From: Ralstonia sp. NFACC01
GTDB taxonomy: Bacteria; Pseudomonadota; Gammaproteobacteria; Burkholderiales; Burkholderiaceae
Reading direction: 5' to 3'
DNA length: 64,000 nt
Assembly (NCBI RefSeq): GCF_900115545.1
Contig: NZ_FOWV01000004.1
Coordinates: forward strand, 186,001 to 250,000
Both the position numbers and the translations under genes were made by a program. Positions 1-8,425 of the stretch are shown one piece after another. Below the pieces are notes generated by a model that worked only from the letters and a program-made list of their open reading frames with translations, was not told the DNA's origin and searched no databases. Numbering within the stretch: the stretch's first letter is position 1; the number at the start of each line of letters is the position of its first letter.

Positions 1-1
1 A

Positions 2-748
2 GACGAAGGGCAAGCCGCCAAGTGGCTGTCGGACGACACGCGCCACATGCTGGCCGACCTGACCCCGGCGCCCGACCAGGTGACCGTGGCGGTCAACACC
101 ACGCAGATGAACATCATGGAGTTGCTGTATCCGGCATATCTGGAGGGCACATCGCTGGCCAATCCAGCGCTGGCTGCAGCCTATGCAGAAATGACCGTGC
201 CCGCCGGCCCCGCCTGGCTAGAAGAACACCTGCGCCGTCTGCAGGCCTCCGGCGTGCAGCCGCACTTCCAATTGACCGGCATCCACGCGCTGGAAACGCT
301 GGAGCGCGTCGTCCGCAAGGGCGTCTACAAGGGCCCGCTCAACCTGACGTGGATCGGCATTGGCGGCGGCTTCGACGGCCCCAATCCGTTCAACTTCTTC
401 AACTTCATCCACCGTGCGCCGGATGGTTGCACGCTGACGGCCGAGTCGCTGCTCAAGAACGTGCTGCCGTTCAACATGATGGCCATGGCGATGGGCCTGC
501 ACCCGCGCTGCGGCATTGAAGACACGATCATCGATCAGCACGGCAATCGCATGACGTCCGTACAGCAGATCGAGCAGTGCGTACGCGTGGCGCATGAACT
601 GGGCCGTGAGATTGCCAGCGGCAAGGAAGCCCGCGCCATCTACCGCATCGGCGTGCAATATGACAGCGTGGAAGAAACGCTGGCGAAGAACGGCATGTCG
701 CCCAACCGTGCCCCGAACGTGAAGAACCTGCCGCTGCGCGCGGCCTAA
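2..748 (+). CDS. Beta-keto acid cleavage enzyme (BKACE/DUF849), 5' truncated
   Basis: The reading frame is open from base 2, so the gene starts upstream of the window; 248 residues are visible against about 300 for the family. BKACE enzymes are Zn-dependent and condense a beta-keto acid with acetyl-CoA to release an acetoacetyl-type product. The visible part covers the C-terminal two thirds of the TIM barrel. The segment HPRCGIEDTI matches the family's H-x-R-x-G-x-E-D region, which carries a metal ligand. The N-terminal HxH metal motif lies outside the window. It is followed by an MFS carrier, an oxidoreductase, a TfdA-type dioxygenase and a porin, which suggests catabolism of an imported organic acid. 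The substrate is unknown. Confidence 0.85.
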   Translation, partial: DEGQAAKWLSDDTRHMLADLTPAPDQVTVAVNTTQMNIMELLYPAYLEGTSLANPALAAAYAEMTVPAGPAWLEEHLRRLQASGVQPHFQLTGIHALETLERVVRKGVYKGPLNLTWIGIGGGFDGPNPFNFFNFIHRAPDGCTLTAESLLKNVLPFNMMAMAMGLHPRCGIEDTIIDQHGNRMTSVQQIEQCVRVAHELGREIASGKEARAIYRIGVQYDSVEETLAKNGMSPNRAPNVKNLPLRAA

Positions 749-819
749 ACTAAAAACCGCAGTATCACCGGGCCAACACAGGCGGCGCTCAACGCAAGCG
801 CCGCCACTCGGAGACAACC

Positions 820-2160
820 ATGAATCTGCATGCCGCCGACCCGCGCGCAGACCACCACGACGGCTACCTCGTCAGCCGACCCCAGGCGTGGTTTGCGTTT
901 GCAATGACCTTTGCACTGATGCTGTTCGATTACATCGACCGGCAAGTCATCGTGTCGCTGTTTCCGCATCTGAAGACCGCCTGGGCGCTGTCCGACAAGC
1001 AACTTGGCGCGCTCGTCTCGGTCATCTCGATCGTGGTGGCGGTGGGTGGCCTGCCGGTGGCGCTGTTGGCCGACCGCTACAGCCGCGTCAAGAGCATCGT
1101 CGTGATGGCCACCGTATGGAGTCTGGCAACGATCTCCTGCATGTTCACGCGCAATTACGGACAACTCTTCACCGCGCGCGCCATCGTGGGCGTGGGTGAG
1201 ACCGGCTACGGCTCGGTGGGCGCGGCACTGATTGCCAGCCTGTTCCCCAAGCGCCTGCGCGCCACGTTGATGGGCGCCTTCTTTGCCGCGGCATCTGTCG
1301 GTTCGGTATTGGGTGTGTTGCTCGGTGGCGTAATTGCAGCGCGCTGGGGCTGGCAGGCGGCGTTCGGCGTGGTGGGCGTACCGGGTCTGGTGCTGGCGCT
1401 GCTCTATGTATTCGTGCCGGACTACAAGACGGTGGCGATGGCGGCTGGCGGCCCGCAAGTGCGGCAGCCCGCAGGCACGCTCCTGCAAAGCGTTGCGGGC
1501 GCGCTCACCAGCTCGCGCACGCTGTGGTGGACGTGCCTGGGCGCAGCCTTCCAGTTGATCGTCGTGTCGACCATCTGGGCGTGGCTGCCGAGCTACCTGA
1601 ATCGCTATCACGGGACACCGCCGGACCGTGCTGCCATGCAAGCCGCACTGGTGGTGCTGTGCGGTGCGCTGGGCGCCTTCGTGTGGGGTGTGGTGGCCGA
1701 TGTGGTTGCAGCGCGCCGCCAGCGCAACCGGCTGATTGCCGTGGCTGTGCTGGCCGTGGTCACGCTGCTCGTATTCATGGCGGCGTTCGGCATGAGCATG
1801 CCGGCCAACCAGCAGTTCCTCATGATCGCCTTCGGCGGCTTCTTGATGACGTGCACGGTGGCGCCGGCTTCAAGCGTGGTGTTCGACGTAGTGCACCCTG
1901 GCGTGCGCTCAACAGGCGCTGCGGTGCTCTCGCTGTTCCAGAACTTGTTCGGCTTGGCCATCGGGCCGTTTGTGGGCGGCGCCATGTCCGACGCATGGGG
2001 TCTGCAAACCGCTCTGGCAGTGATGCCGATCTTCGGCGTGGTTGCAGCGGGCTGCTTCTTGCTCGCCGCACGTAGCTACGAAGCTGAACTCAAGCGCGTG
2101 GCCAACGTGTCGATCGATGCAGCGCCCACCGCCGCGCCGGCCGCCGTGGCTTCCGCATGA
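820..2160 (+). CDS. MFS transporter, probable organic anion carrier
   Basis: A 446-residue protein with about 12 predicted membrane segments. TM1 carries the motif DYIDRQVI and is followed by the cytoplasmic DRYSR loop, both typical of the major facilitator superfamily and especially of anion:cation symporter or Spinster-like members. The start is supported by GGAGA six bases upstream. The gene lies 71 bp after the BKACE gene and before the quinone oxidoreductase on the same strand, so it probably imports the substrate of this cluster. The family is clear; the substrate is inference. Confidence 0.85.
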   Translation: MNLHAADPRADHHDGYLVSRPQAWFAFAMTFALMLFDYIDRQVIVSLFPHLKTAWALSDKQLGALVSVISIVVAVGGLPVALLADRYSRVKSIVVMATVWSLATISCMFTRNYGQLFTARAIVGVGETGYGSVGAALIASLFPKRLRATLMGAFFAAASVGSVLGVLLGGVIAARWGWQAAFGVVGVPGLVLALLYVFVPDYKTVAMAAGGPQVRQPAGTLLQSVAGALTSSRTLWWTCLGAAFQLIVVSTIWAWLPSYLNRYHGTPPDRAAMQAALVVLCGALGAFVWGVVADVVAARRQRNRLIAVAVLAVVTLLVFMAAFGMSMPANQQFLMIAFGGFLMTCTVAPASSVVFDVVHPGVRSTGAAVLSLFQNLFGLAIGPFVGGAMSDAWGLQTALAVMPIFGVVAAGCFLLAARSYEAELKRVANVSIDAAPTAAPAAVASA

Positions 2161-2290
2161 CGCCCTTGCTCCGCTAACCGCGCGCCGCCTTCAAGGCACC
2201 CATCCCCTCTCCGCTTTGACAGCGTCTCGCCAGGCGAGCTGCGCTGGCGGCGCGCACCCCAAACATCAGAAAAGAACCCAGGAGATACCC

Positions 2291-3271
2291 ATGGCAACCG
2301 CAGTCCGCTTTCATGAAACCGGCGGCCCCGAGGTCTTGCGCTGCGAGACCGTCGAAGTGGGCCAACCCGGCCCCGGCCAGGTCCGTCTGCGCCACGAAGC
2401 CGTCGGCCTGAACTTTGCCGACACCTACTTCCGCTCGGGGCTGTATCCCGTACCCCGCCCCGCCGGCATGGGCGTGGAAGCGGCAGGCATCGTTGAAGCC
2501 GTGGGCGATGGCGTGAGCAACGTCGCCGTGGGCGATCGCGTGACCTATACGGGCTTCATCAACACGCTGGGCGCGTACAGCACCGAACGCCTCATTCCGG
2601 CTGCACCACTGATCAAGCTGCCCGCTGCCATCGCCTGCGAAACCGCCGCCGCCATGACCATGCGCGGCCTGACGTCGGCCTACCTGCTGCGCCGCATCTA
2701 CCCGTTTGCGCAGGGGAATACGATCCTGCTGCATGCGGCCGCCGGCGGCGTGGGGCTGATCGTCTCGCAGTGGGCCAAGCTGCTTGGGCTGACGGTGATC
2801 GGCACGGTATCGAGCGAAGCCAAGGCCGACATCGCCCGCGCGCACGGCTGCGACCACGTCATCAACTACGCGCACGAAGACGTTGCAAAGCGGGTGCGCG
2901 AACTGACCGACTGCGTGGGCGTGAACGTGGTGTTCGACAGCGTGGGCAAGGCCACCTTCGATGCCTCGCTCGATTCGCTCAAGCGACGCGGCCTGATGGT
3001 ATGCGTGGGCACGGCATCGGGCCCGATCCCGCCGTTCAACCCACAACTGCTGGCGATGAAGGGATCGCTTTACCTCACGCGCCCGGCCCTGGCCGATTAC
3101 ATCGCCGACCCGGCGGAGAAAGCCGAGCTTGCCGGCGAGTTGTTCGATCACGTGGCCGCCGGTCGCATCAAGATCGAAATCCACCAGCGCTACGCATTGG
3201 AAGACGCCGTGCAGGCACACCGCGATCTGGAATCGCGCAAGACGACGGGTTCGTCCGTCTTCGTCATCTGA
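2291..3271 (+). CDS. NADPH:quinone oxidoreductase, zeta-crystallin type
   Basis: A 326-residue member of the medium-chain reductase family. The N-terminal GroES-like fold has LNFADTYFRSG and the central Rossmann fold has HAAAGGVG. The cysteine set of the structural zinc site of alcohol dehydrogenases is absent, as expected for quinone oxidoreductases, which pass electrons from NADPH to quinones or other electrophiles. A longer frame begins upstream at 2042, but the ATG at 2291 follows AGGAGA and matches the usual family N-terminus. The TfdA-like gene starts 8 bp after its stop, so the two are co-transcribed. Its role in the cluster is not evident; related enzymes also act as enoyl reductases. 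Confidence 0.88.
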   Translation: MATAVRFHETGGPEVLRCETVEVGQPGPGQVRLRHEAVGLNFADTYFRSGLYPVPRPAGMGVEAAGIVEAVGDGVSNVAVGDRVTYTGFINTLGAYSTERLIPAAPLIKLPAAIACETAAAMTMRGLTSAYLLRRIYPFAQGNTILLHAAAGGVGLIVSQWAKLLGLTVIGTVSSEAKADIARAHGCDHVINYAHEDVAKRVRELTDCVGVNVVFDSVGKATFDASLDSLKRRGLMVCVGTASGPIPPFNPQLLAMKGSLYLTRPALADYIADPAEKAELAGELFDHVAAGRIKIEIHQRYALEDAVQAHRDLESRKTTGSSVFVI

Positions 3272-3279
3272 GGGCCGCC

Positions 3280-4128
3280 ATGCGTATCGAACAACTGACC
3301 AACGCCCTGGGTGCCGAGCTGACCGGCGTGCAACTGAGTGACGCGATCGAAGACGAAGGCCTGTTCGGCGAAATCCGCACCGCGCTGCTCAAGCACCGCG
3401 TGATCTTCCTGCGCGATCAGGACTTGAGCCGCCCGCAGCATGTGGCGTTTGCCCGCCGCTTTGGCGATCTGGAAGACCACCCCGTGGCCGGTAGCGACCC
3501 CGAGCACCCCGGCCTCGTGCGCATCTACAAGACGCCCGACCACCCGAACGACCGCTACGAGAACTGCTGGCACGCCGACACCACGTGGCGCGAAGCGCCG
3601 CAGTTTGGCGCCGTGCTGCGCTGCGTGGAATGCCCGCCCGTTGGCGGCGACACCATGTGGGCCAACATGGTGCTGGCCTACGAGAAGCTGCCGGACGACG
3701 TCAAGCGCGACATTGCGGGCCTGCGTGCCCGCCACAGCATCGAGGCCAGCTTTGGTGCCGTCATGCCGATCGACAAGCGTCTCGCACTCAAGGCGCAGTA
3801 CCCCGATCCGGAACACCCCGTGGTGCGCACCCACCCCGAGACCGACGAGAAGGTGCTGTACGTCAACGGTTTCACGACCCACTTCACGAACTACCACACC
3901 CCTGCGCGCGTGCGCTACGGGCAGGACGCCACGACAGGTGCATCGGAGCTACTGCGCTACCTGATCAGCCAGGCCTACATTCCCGAATACCAGGTGCGCT
4001 GGCGCTGGAAGCCGAACAGCGTGGCCATCTGGGACAACACCGCCACGCAGCACTACGCGGTCATGGATTACGCGCCGTGCCATCGGAAGATGGAACGCGC
4101 CGGCATCATCGGCGGCAAGCCATTCTAA
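3280..4128 (+). CDS. TauD/TfdA family 2-oxoglutarate-dependent dioxygenase
   Basis: A 282-residue Fe(II)/2-oxoglutarate oxygenase of usual family length. The 2-His-1-Asp facial triad is visible as H98-x-D100 (in CWHADTTW) and the distal H258. R269 is placed to bind the 2-oxoglutarate carboxylate. The segment YHTPARVRYG is typical of TauD/TfdA enzymes. Family members hydroxylate taurine, alkylsulfates, 2,4-D or quaternary amines. Here the neighbours (BKACE, carrier, porin) suggest oxidation of a small imported acid that later yields a beta-keto acid, which is inference. The start at 3280 is 8 bp after the preceding stop. Confidence 0.87.
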   Translation: MRIEQLTNALGAELTGVQLSDAIEDEGLFGEIRTALLKHRVIFLRDQDLSRPQHVAFARRFGDLEDHPVAGSDPEHPGLVRIYKTPDHPNDRYENCWHADTTWREAPQFGAVLRCVECPPVGGDTMWANMVLAYEKLPDDVKRDIAGLRARHSIEASFGAVMPIDKRLALKAQYPDPEHPVVRTHPETDEKVLYVNGFTTHFTNYHTPARVRYGQDATTGASELLRYLISQAYIPEYQVRWRWKPNSVAIWDNTATQHYAVMDYAPCHRKMERAGIIGGKPF

Positions 4129-4185
4129 CGATCGTCGGGACACATCGGACCCGTCGGCGATAACACCAAGAGGAGACCCTGCAAC

Positions 4186-5319
4186 ATGAAGACGAAGCAC
4201 ATCGCCCCCGCTGCACTGCTGGCCTGCGCCGGCGCGGCCTGCGCGCAATCCGGCGTCACGCTGTATGGCGTGGTGGATACCAACATCGAATATGCGACGA
4301 ACCTGCCGGGCGCCACACCGGGCAGCTCGGGCAATCGCGTGTCGATGCAAAGCGGCGGCCTGTCAGGCTCGCGCTGGGGCCTGCGCGGCGTGGAAGACCT
4401 TGGCGGCGGCCTGAGCGCCCTGTTCGTGCTCGAAAGCGGCTTTGCAAGCGACACGGGCCAATCGCAACAAGGCGGCCGGCTGTTCGGGCGCCAGGCCTAC
4501 GTTGGGCTCAAGAGCAGCACGATCGGGCAGTTCACTTTCGGCCGCCAGTACACGACGCTCTTCCAGTTGCTGGCCAACTGCGAGCCGATGGCGTATTCCA
4601 CGCAGTACGAACCGGCCGCCGTGCAGACCGGCGTGAATTTCCGGTCCGACAACACCGCCATGTACACGGGCAACTTCGGCCCGGTGACTGCGCAGGCGCA
4701 TTGGTCGTTCGGCACCGGTGCCCCGAGCGCCAACCCGACCGGCGGCGGCAACGGCGAGGTGCCCGGCCAGGCGCGGCGCGACAACGGCTACGGCGCGGGG
4801 GTGGCGTACTCGGCCGGCCCGCTTGGCGCCACGCTGGCGTATGACCAATACAACCCGAGCACACCGCTGGGCGGCGGTGCGTTCAGTTCCGGCACGGTGC
4901 GCAAGGCGGCGCTGGCGGGCAGCTACCTCGTTGGTGACGTGCTCAAGATCATGGGCGGCTACCGCTGGGGCCAGAACAAAAACGCCAACGGCAGCGTGGC
5001 GCTGCGCGACGACTATTTCTGGGCTGGTGCCAACTATCAGGCGACGAACGCGCTGATGCTCTCGCTCGAATACTCGTACCAGAAGATCAAGACCATCAAC
5101 AGCGCCCCGTCAACGCAGGCCAACCCGTGGCAGGTCGCGTTCATTGCCGACTACACCCTTTCCAAGCGCACCGATCTGTACCTGACCACGGCCTATGCGC
5201 GCAACGCGGGCCTCGCGCTGGACCAGGCCACGGTGGATCTCAACGCCACGGGCTATAGCCTCGCCGCAGGCAAGACCAGCATGCTCGGCGCGGCCGTCGG
5301 CATCCGTCACAAGTTCTGA
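4186..5319 (+). CDS. Gram-negative trimeric porin
   Basis: A 377-residue outer-membrane porin of the Burkholderiales OmpC-like family. A signal peptide of about 20 residues ends in ACAQS, followed by the typical mature start SGVTLYGVVDTNIEY. The protein ends in the expected C-terminal phenylalanine (IRHKF), used for BAM recognition. Conserved segments include LGGGLSALFVLESGF and GRQAYVGL. AAGAGGAGA lies just upstream of the ATG. It is the last gene of the BKACE/dioxygenase cluster and is followed by a strong terminator, so it probably lets the cluster's substrate enter the periplasm. Confidence 0.92.
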   Translation: MKTKHIAPAALLACAGAACAQSGVTLYGVVDTNIEYATNLPGATPGSSGNRVSMQSGGLSGSRWGLRGVEDLGGGLSALFVLESGFASDTGQSQQGGRLFGRQAYVGLKSSTIGQFTFGRQYTTLFQLLANCEPMAYSTQYEPAAVQTGVNFRSDNTAMYTGNFGPVTAQAHWSFGTGAPSANPTGGGNGEVPGQARRDNGYGAGVAYSAGPLGATLAYDQYNPSTPLGGGAFSSGTVRKAALAGSYLVGDVLKIMGGYRWGQNKNANGSVALRDDYFWAGANYQATNALMLSLEYSYQKIKTINSAPSTQANPWQVAFIADYTLSKRTDLYLTTAYARNAGLALDQATVDLNATGYSLAAGKTSMLGAAVGIRHKF

Positions 5320-5378
5320 GCGGCCGGCATCCAAAAGCACCACGGGAGGCGGACTCCGCCGTCTCCCCGGTCGGCATT

Positions 5379-5408
5379 CGAGGAGGGCGACCTCCTCGTT
5401 TTTTCTTC
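5379..5408 (+). terminator. Intrinsic terminator after the porin
   Basis: Perfect 8-bp stem CGAGGAGG/CCTCCTCG with a GCGA tetraloop, followed by TTTTTTCTT. It closes the porin transcript and sits immediately upstream of the hydrolase gene. Confidence 0.92.
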
Positions 5409-5421
5409 ATGGCGTTTCATC

Positions 5422-5997
5422 ATGACGTTGTCCAACCCTTCTCCCACCATCCTCATGGTGCCCGGCCTGCGCGACCACGTGGCCGAACACTGGCAGACGC
5501 TGCTCGAGGCCGAACTCCGGACGGCAGGCCACAAGGCCGTGTCGGTCCCGCCGCTGGAGGTCGACAAGTTGAGCTGCGCGGCACGGGTCGCAGCGTTGGA
5601 CAAGGCCATCAGTGCCATCGCGGGTCCGGTGATCCTGGTGGCGCATAGCGCAGGCGTGATGATCACCGTGCACTGGGCTCGGCTGCACACGCGCAAGATC
5701 CACGGCGCCCTGCTGGCCACCCCGGCCGATCTCGACACGCAGTTGCCGTCGGGCTACCCCACGCACGACGTGCTGCAAGAAAACGGCTGGCTGCCCTGCC
5801 CGCGGCATCCGCTACCGTTTCCAAGCATCGTCGCCGCGAGCCGGAACGACCCGCTGGCCTCGTTCGAACGCGTGGCCAGCATGGCCGCCGACTGGGGCAG
5901 CCGACTGGTCGATCTCGGGGATGTCGGACACCTCAATCCGGCATCGGGCTTCGGCCCCTGGCCGGGGGCGCAGGCACTCATCGCTGCCCTGCGCTGA
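5422..5997 (+). CDS. RBBP9/YdeN-type alpha/beta hydrolase
   Basis: A 191-residue serine hydrolase of usual length for the family. The nucleophile elbow is AHSAG (S76), with acid D143 in SRNDPL and base H170 in VGHLN, a complete triad in canonical order. Bacterial members are small cytosolic esterases of mostly unknown substrate. The start has no clear Shine-Dalgarno sequence and lies only 13 bp after the porin terminator, so translation may be inefficient or a later start (ATG at 5452) may be used. The Rieske gene begins 14 bp after the stop, suggesting a two-gene unit. Confidence 0.85.
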   Translation: MTLSNPSPTILMVPGLRDHVAEHWQTLLEAELRTAGHKAVSVPPLEVDKLSCAARVAALDKAISAIAGPVILVAHSAGVMITVHWARLHTRKIHGALLATPADLDTQLPSGYPTHDVLQENGWLPCPRHPLPFPSIVAASRNDPLASFERVASMAADWGSRLVDLGDVGHLNPASGFGPWPGAQALIAALR

Positions 5998-6011
5998 TTC
6001 GGGAGGCCAGC

Positions 6012-6323
6012 ATGTCGCACGCCGTGTCGATCCCCTTGGCGGAACTGCCGCAGGGTCAACGCAAGCTCATATGGATTGCGGACCGGTGCATCGCGCTGTT
6101 CAACATCGACGGCGCGGTCTACGCCATCGACAATGCGTGCCCGCATCAAGGGGCGGCGTTGGCCAACGGGCCACTGGAGGGCACGTGGCTGCGGTGCCCC
6201 GCGCATGGCCTGCGCTTCGATCTGGCGGCACCGGCCGCGGGCCTGTGCCTGACGCATGTGCCGATCAGCATCGCCGATGACACGCTGACCGTCACGCTCG
6301 GCGGCCCGCAAGACGGTGCGTAG
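6012..6323 (+). CDS. Rieske [2Fe-2S] ferredoxin-like protein
   Basis: A 103-residue single-domain Rieske protein. The cluster ligands are visible as C43-P-H45 (CPHQGAAL) and C62-P-A-H65 (CPAHG), in the usual CxH...CxxH order. Such stand-alone proteins pass electrons to an oxygenase, or resemble the NirD fold. GGAGG sits six bases before the ATG. No oxygenase lies beside it; the TfdA-like enzyme upstream does not need a Rieske partner. The partner is therefore unknown. It ends 13 bp from the convergent MATE gene. Confidence 0.88.
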   Translation: MSHAVSIPLAELPQGQRKLIWIADRCIALFNIDGAVYAIDNACPHQGAALANGPLEGTWLRCPAHGLRFDLAAPAAGLCLTHVPISIADDTLTVTLGGPQDGA

Positions 6324-6336
6324 CTCCACGGGCCCA

Positions 6337-7704
6337 TCACACCATGCGGCGGATGCCGAACCGCTGCGCACGGCGTCGCCACACGAGCGCGTAATACAGC
6401 CCTTGCATCACGAACATGGCGAGGAAGGCAGCCGGGTACGCAGCCCAGATGCCGTCGGTGCCGATATGCCGGCTCAGCACCCAGGCCACTGGCACTTCCA
6501 CCGCCGCAATGGCGAGGATGGAAATCGCCGTGGGCGCCATCACCGTACCGCTTGAGCGCATCACGCCCGAGAAGACGCTCGCCATGCCAAAGATGACCGA
6601 GCTCCACAGCGAGATATGCAGCAGGCTCTGGGCAAGGCTCATCACCTCCGTGTTGGTGGTGAACCAGCCGATGACAGCGCGCGAGAACAGCAAGGCCATC
6701 ACCACCAGCACGCCGGTAATGGCCACGTTGAGCCACAGCCCGGTGCGCGTGATGGCGTCAAGCCGCTCCGTATTGCCCGAGCCAATGGCTTGCGCGCCGA
6801 GGATGGATGCCGTGATCGCAATCGACATGGCGGGAAACTGCACGTAGCTGATGATCTGCGTGCCGGCGCCGTACGCGGCCGTTGCGTCGGAGCCGAAGCC
6901 GTTGACGAAGGACAGCAGCGCCAGCTCGGCAATCGAAATGACCACAAGCTGCACGCCCGTCGGCACGCCGATCCGCAGCACGGTTTTGAGCACACCCAGA
7001 TCGACCCACAGATGCCGCGCCAGCACAGCATCGGGCGCGAGCGGATGGTTGCGGCGGCGCAGGAAGAACGCGAGCCACACCAGCGCGATCGTGAACGAGA
7101 TGATGGTCGCCGCGGCGCCGCTTGCCACGCCCAGCTGCGGCAAGCCGAACCAGCCGCGAATGAAGGTCGGCGTCAGCACCAGCCCGATCGCCGTCGACAG
7201 CGCGAGCGTGCGCAGCGGCGTGCGTGTGTCACCCACGCCGCGCATCATCGCCGTGGCCAGCAGGTAGACGAACAGGCCCGGCATGGCATAGAGCATGACG
7301 CTGGCGTAGAGCGTGGCGTCTTGCAGGATGTCGGCCGGCGTGCCGAGCCACCCCAGCAGCGCGTTGGCGAAGGGGCCGCCCAGCAGTGCCACCGCCAGCC
7401 CGACGATGAAGCCCACCGACAACGTTGTGCCGGCCACGGTCTTGACCGCCTCGGGCTTCTTGGCGCCCCACGCCTGCCCGATCAGCACCGCCGCACCGGA
7501 CCCGAGCCCGATGATGAAAGCGATGAAGAAGAACAGGATCGGGAAGAACGCCGACACCGCGGCGAGTGCCTTCACGCCCAGCATGTGCCCCACATAGACG
7601 TTGTTGAGCGTGCCCGACAACGATTGCAGGATGTTGGCCAGGATCAGCGGGCCGAGGAATGCGATGAATGTTCGCCACAACGGGCGCGCAGCAGGCGCTG
7701 TCAT
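6337..7704 (-). CDS. MATE family multidrug/cation efflux transporter
   Basis: A 455-residue inner-membrane protein with 12 predicted helices in two MatE repeats. It starts with FIAFLGPLILANILQSLSG and has the typical VDTxxxG-like segment replaced by NNVYVGHMLG. MATE proteins export drugs or dyes in exchange for Na+ or H+. Its ATG overlaps the stop of the upstream DUF2239 gene by four bases (ATGA), so the two are translationally coupled and driven by the same promoter near 8350. The family call is firm; the substrate is unknown. Confidence 0.9.
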   Translation of the reverse strand: MTAPAARPLWRTFIAFLGPLILANILQSLSGTLNNVYVGHMLGVKALAAVSAFFPILFFFIAFIIGLGSGAAVLIGQAWGAKKPEAVKTVAGTTLSVGFIVGLAVALLGGPFANALLGWLGTPADILQDATLYASVMLYAMPGLFVYLLATAMMRGVGDTRTPLRTLALSTAIGLVLTPTFIRGWFGLPQLGVASGAAATIISFTIALVWLAFFLRRRNHPLAPDAVLARHLWVDLGVLKTVLRIGVPTGVQLVVISIAELALLSFVNGFGSDATAAYGAGTQIISYVQFPAMSIAITASILGAQAIGSGNTERLDAITRTGLWLNVAITGVLVVMALLFSRAVIGWFTTNTEVMSLAQSLLHISLWSSVIFGMASVFSGVMRSSGTVMAPTAISILAIAAVEVPVAWVLSRHIGTDGIWAAYPAAFLAMFVMQGLYYALVWRRRAQRFGIRRMV

Positions 7705-8315
7705 GCAGCCTCCTGTTGAGGATTGAAGGCCCGGCTCGCCAGTTCGCGTGCAAAGTCGCGCACGTCGGCGGGCCAGGAGTGTGTGAGGGATTCGAACGCC
7801 GCGGCATCTGCGGCAAACAGGGCGCGCGTGGCCTCTTCAAAGCCCGCGGCGTTGCCGGCCATCGCCGACATGAAACGGTACGCCGCCTCTTGCGCAGTCC
7901 GGCGGCGGTCGGCGCCTTCGGCAGCGCGGCGCGCATCTTCCACGAGTTTGCGCAGCGTAACCGATGCCCCGCCCGGCTGCGCGGCCAGCCAGTCCCAGTG
8001 GCGCGGCAGCAAGGTGACCTCGCGCGCAATCACGCCCAGCTTGGGACGGCCAGGACCACGCGGGCGACTATCGGACTCGGCCGGTTGCGTGGCAGACGGT
8101 GCGGTTGGATCGAGGCGCGCAAGCACGTCTTCCACCGTGCCGCGCAAGTCGAATTCCACGGGCTGCGCGGTGGTGCGGTCGAACACCAGCACCTGCGATT
8201 CGGGGTGTGCATCGACGTGGATCTTGACGGCCCGGGCGACGTCGCGGACGGGCCCGGCGGCCAGGCGCTGCGTGCCGGCAAACGCCGTGCACGCGTAGGT
8301 TGCTGCGGCATCCAT
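7701..8315 (-). CDS. DUF2239 family protein
   Basis: A 204-residue protein that matches the DUF2239 family as I recall it. The N-terminus contains TYACTAFAGTQRLAAG. A middle segment GPGRPKLGVIAREVTLLPRH and a helical C-terminus with many Ala/Glu/Arg follow. GPGRPKLG resembles an AT-hook-like basic patch. No enzyme motif is visible and no signal peptide is present. AGGAG precedes the ATG, and a near-consensus promoter lies about 35 bp upstream. It is coupled to the MATE exporter, so it may modulate or sense the exported compound; this is inference. Confidence 0.8.
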   Translation of the reverse strand: MDAAATYACTAFAGTQRLAAGPVRDVARAVKIHVDAHPESQVLVFDRTTAQPVEFDLRGTVEDVLARLDPTAPSATQPAESDSRPRGPGRPKLGVIAREVTLLPRHWDWLAAQPGGASVTLRKLVEDARRAAEGADRRRTAQEAAYRFMSAMAGNAAGFEEATRALFAADAAAFESLTHSWPADVRDFARELASRAFNPQQEAA

Positions 8316-8350
8316 GAGAAACGCTCCTGCTGAAGTTTCAACAGGAACGC

Positions 8351-8389
8351 ATTCTACCCGGGTTTAATTGGGTGTCAATATTACCCGGG
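8351..8389 (-). promoter_or_regulatory. Sigma-70 promoter with paired ACCCGGG sites for DUF2239-MATE
   Basis: On the minus strand a perfect -35 TTGACA (8373-8378) and -10 TAGAAT (8351-8356) are spaced by 16 bp. Two ACCCGGG heptamers at 8356-8362 and 8383-8389 lie 27 bp apart. One fills the spacer next to the -10; the other lies just upstream of the -35. The arrangement is typical of repressor operators. The regulator is not identified. Confidence 0.75.
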
Positions 8390-8425
8390 CAGAAAATAGC
8401 GCTCACGCATAAAGAGACGCAAGTA

